In this document: positions 5,233 to 5,901 of the stretch, piece by piece
How the letters are laid out: every line of letters begins with the position of its first letter
Numbering within the stretch: position 1 is the first letter of the stretch
Assembly (NCBI GenBank): GCA_024276815.1
Contig: JAJRWM010000102.1
Location: forward strand, 1 to 5,901
Source: a bacterium
Lineage (GTDB): Bacteria > JACRDZ01 > JAJRWM01
Reading direction: 5' to 3'
DNA length: 5,901 bases
Translations under genes and position numbers: made by a program
The notes under the pieces: generated by a model
The model's database searches: none
What the model was told of the DNA's origin: nothing
Seen by the model: the letters and a program-made list of their open reading frames with translations, nothing else

Positions 5233-5901
5233 TTACTTGACAACCTGAAAAATTATTACGCCGGCCTCATTGTAAACTTGCCGGTATAAATCTTTCCGCT
5301 TTTGTAAAAATTCAAAACTTTCCCAGCCAAAGACCCGTTTCTCAACGGGACCGAAATAGAGATAATCGATTTGGTATGATTTTAACAATTGACGCGCTAC
5401 CTTAAGCGGTGTTTGCGTTGAATAGAGCAAGCTTATTTTTTTGACTTCATTAACTGCCAGGGATTGATATAACACGGCGTCGCGGGTGCGCTTAAACGCC
5501 CCCACCCCGGTGTTTCTTTCAGCGAACATGGGAATAAGCGAATAGCGGTGCGGCCAGGCCGGGTAGTTGGGGAAGCTCTGCACCACGGCCCGGGGCGGCA
5601 GGTTGTTTTTAATCCAGGCGGTCGCTCTTTGATCGGAGCGTGACAAATAAGTGACTTCTTTCCGGTTATCCAGTTTGTTGATATAAATAAAATTAATGAT
5701 CAGGGTCGGTAAAGACAGGATGAAAAAGATCACCAGCAACCCCCAGGCCAACTTCCTGTTTTTCCCCTTGCTCTCAAAAGCGACTCCGCCAAGATAGGCG
5801 GAAAAGATGCAGAGCGGCAGACTTGCCTTATGCGCGATCAGCCGGCTTTGCGCCGTTGTCGAGATGAAAAGATAGGCCAATAAAAATGATAACGCCAAAA
5901 T
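5233..5901 (-). CDS. C-terminal part of a GT-C-like polytopic membrane protein (runs off right edge)
   Basis: The frame is open to the window edge, giving 222 visible residues before TAA at 5235-5233. The TTG at 5898 is not taken as a start, because the frame continues upstream and the visible part opens inside a membrane helix. Three hydrophobic segments (about residues 1-17, 27-42 and 51-74) are followed by a domain of about 145 residues. It holds RATAWIKNNLPPRAVV, IPMFAERNTGVGAF, a LLYST segment and YLYFGPVEKRVFG, ending in GVIIFQVVK. This pattern of an A-x-x-W-I helix, a capped segment near A-E-R and a Y-x-Y-x-G-P-x-E-K/R motif is common at the C-termini of large bacterial GT-C-like membrane proteins, including DUF2298 (YYY) and related hypothetical families. 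The exact family cannot be fixed without the N-terminal catalytic loop. It precedes the YfhO-family gene by 64 bases and is probably co-transcribed with it. Confidence 0.75.
   Translation of the reverse strand: MLALSFLLAYLFISTTAQSRLIAHKASLPLCIFSAYLGGVAFESKGKNRKLAWGLLVIFFILSLPTLIINFIYINKLDNRKEVTYLSRSDQRATAWIKNNLPPRAVVQSFPNYPAWPHRYSLIPMFAERNTGVGAFKRTRDAVLYQSLAVNEVKKISLLYSTQTPLKVARQLLKSYQIDYLYFGPVEKRVFGWESFEFLQKRKDLYRQVYNEAGVIIFQVVK

Noticed and set aside
5896-5898. TTG at the right edge as the start of the first gene
   Set aside because: The frame stays open to the window edge, the TTG falls in a membrane helix and no ribosome binding site can be seen. The gene is better treated as partial.

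Overview
The window is bacterial DNA in which every supported gene lies on the minus strand, so transcription runs from right to left. Base composition looks roughly balanced by eye. At least one of the three visible gene starts is TTG, probably two, and all have Shine-Dalgarno-like sequences of varying strength. Nothing here (no rRNA, tRNA or phylum-specific marker) fixes the taxonomy. I would say only an environmental bacterium of uncertain phylum.

Layout in transcription order: (1) 5901-5233, the C-terminal part of a polytopic membrane protein with a large C-terminal extracytoplasmic-type domain, cut by the window edge. (2) A 64-bp gap holding two back-to-back hairpins. (3) 5168-2958, a complete 736-residue YfhO-family membrane protein. 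(4) A 237-bp gap with a possible weak terminator, a possible sigma-70-type promoter and a structured leader that could encode a 28-residue peptide. (5) 2720-954, a GT-C-like multi-pass membrane protein whose C-terminus runs into tetratricopeptide repeats (TPR) and is cut by an in-frame TAA. The same reading frame then continues as TPR sequence to 576. (6) 575-1, the N-terminal 191 residues of a DUF2723/TMEM260-like membrane protein, starting at a TTG directly abutting the preceding stop and running off the left edge.

All four main proteins look like members of the broad GT-C superfamily or its relatives: polytopic proteins with an acidic motif in the first outside loop, which in characterised members use polyprenyl-phosphate sugars. 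Side by side they suggest a locus for glycosylating envelope polymers or secreted proteins. No cytoplasmic glycosyltransferase, polyprenyl-phosphate sugar synthase or flippase is visible in the window, so donor and acceptor are unknown.

The observation most worth checking is the TAA at 956-954. It falls inside a TPR unit at the position where TPRs usually carry Tyr or Phe, and the repeat pattern resumes in frame right after it. This points to a one-base nonsense change (real or a sequencing error) or readthrough, not to two separate genes. The second is the structured leader between the YfhO gene and the GT-C/TPR gene. I found no wholly new system that can be demonstrated from sequence alone.
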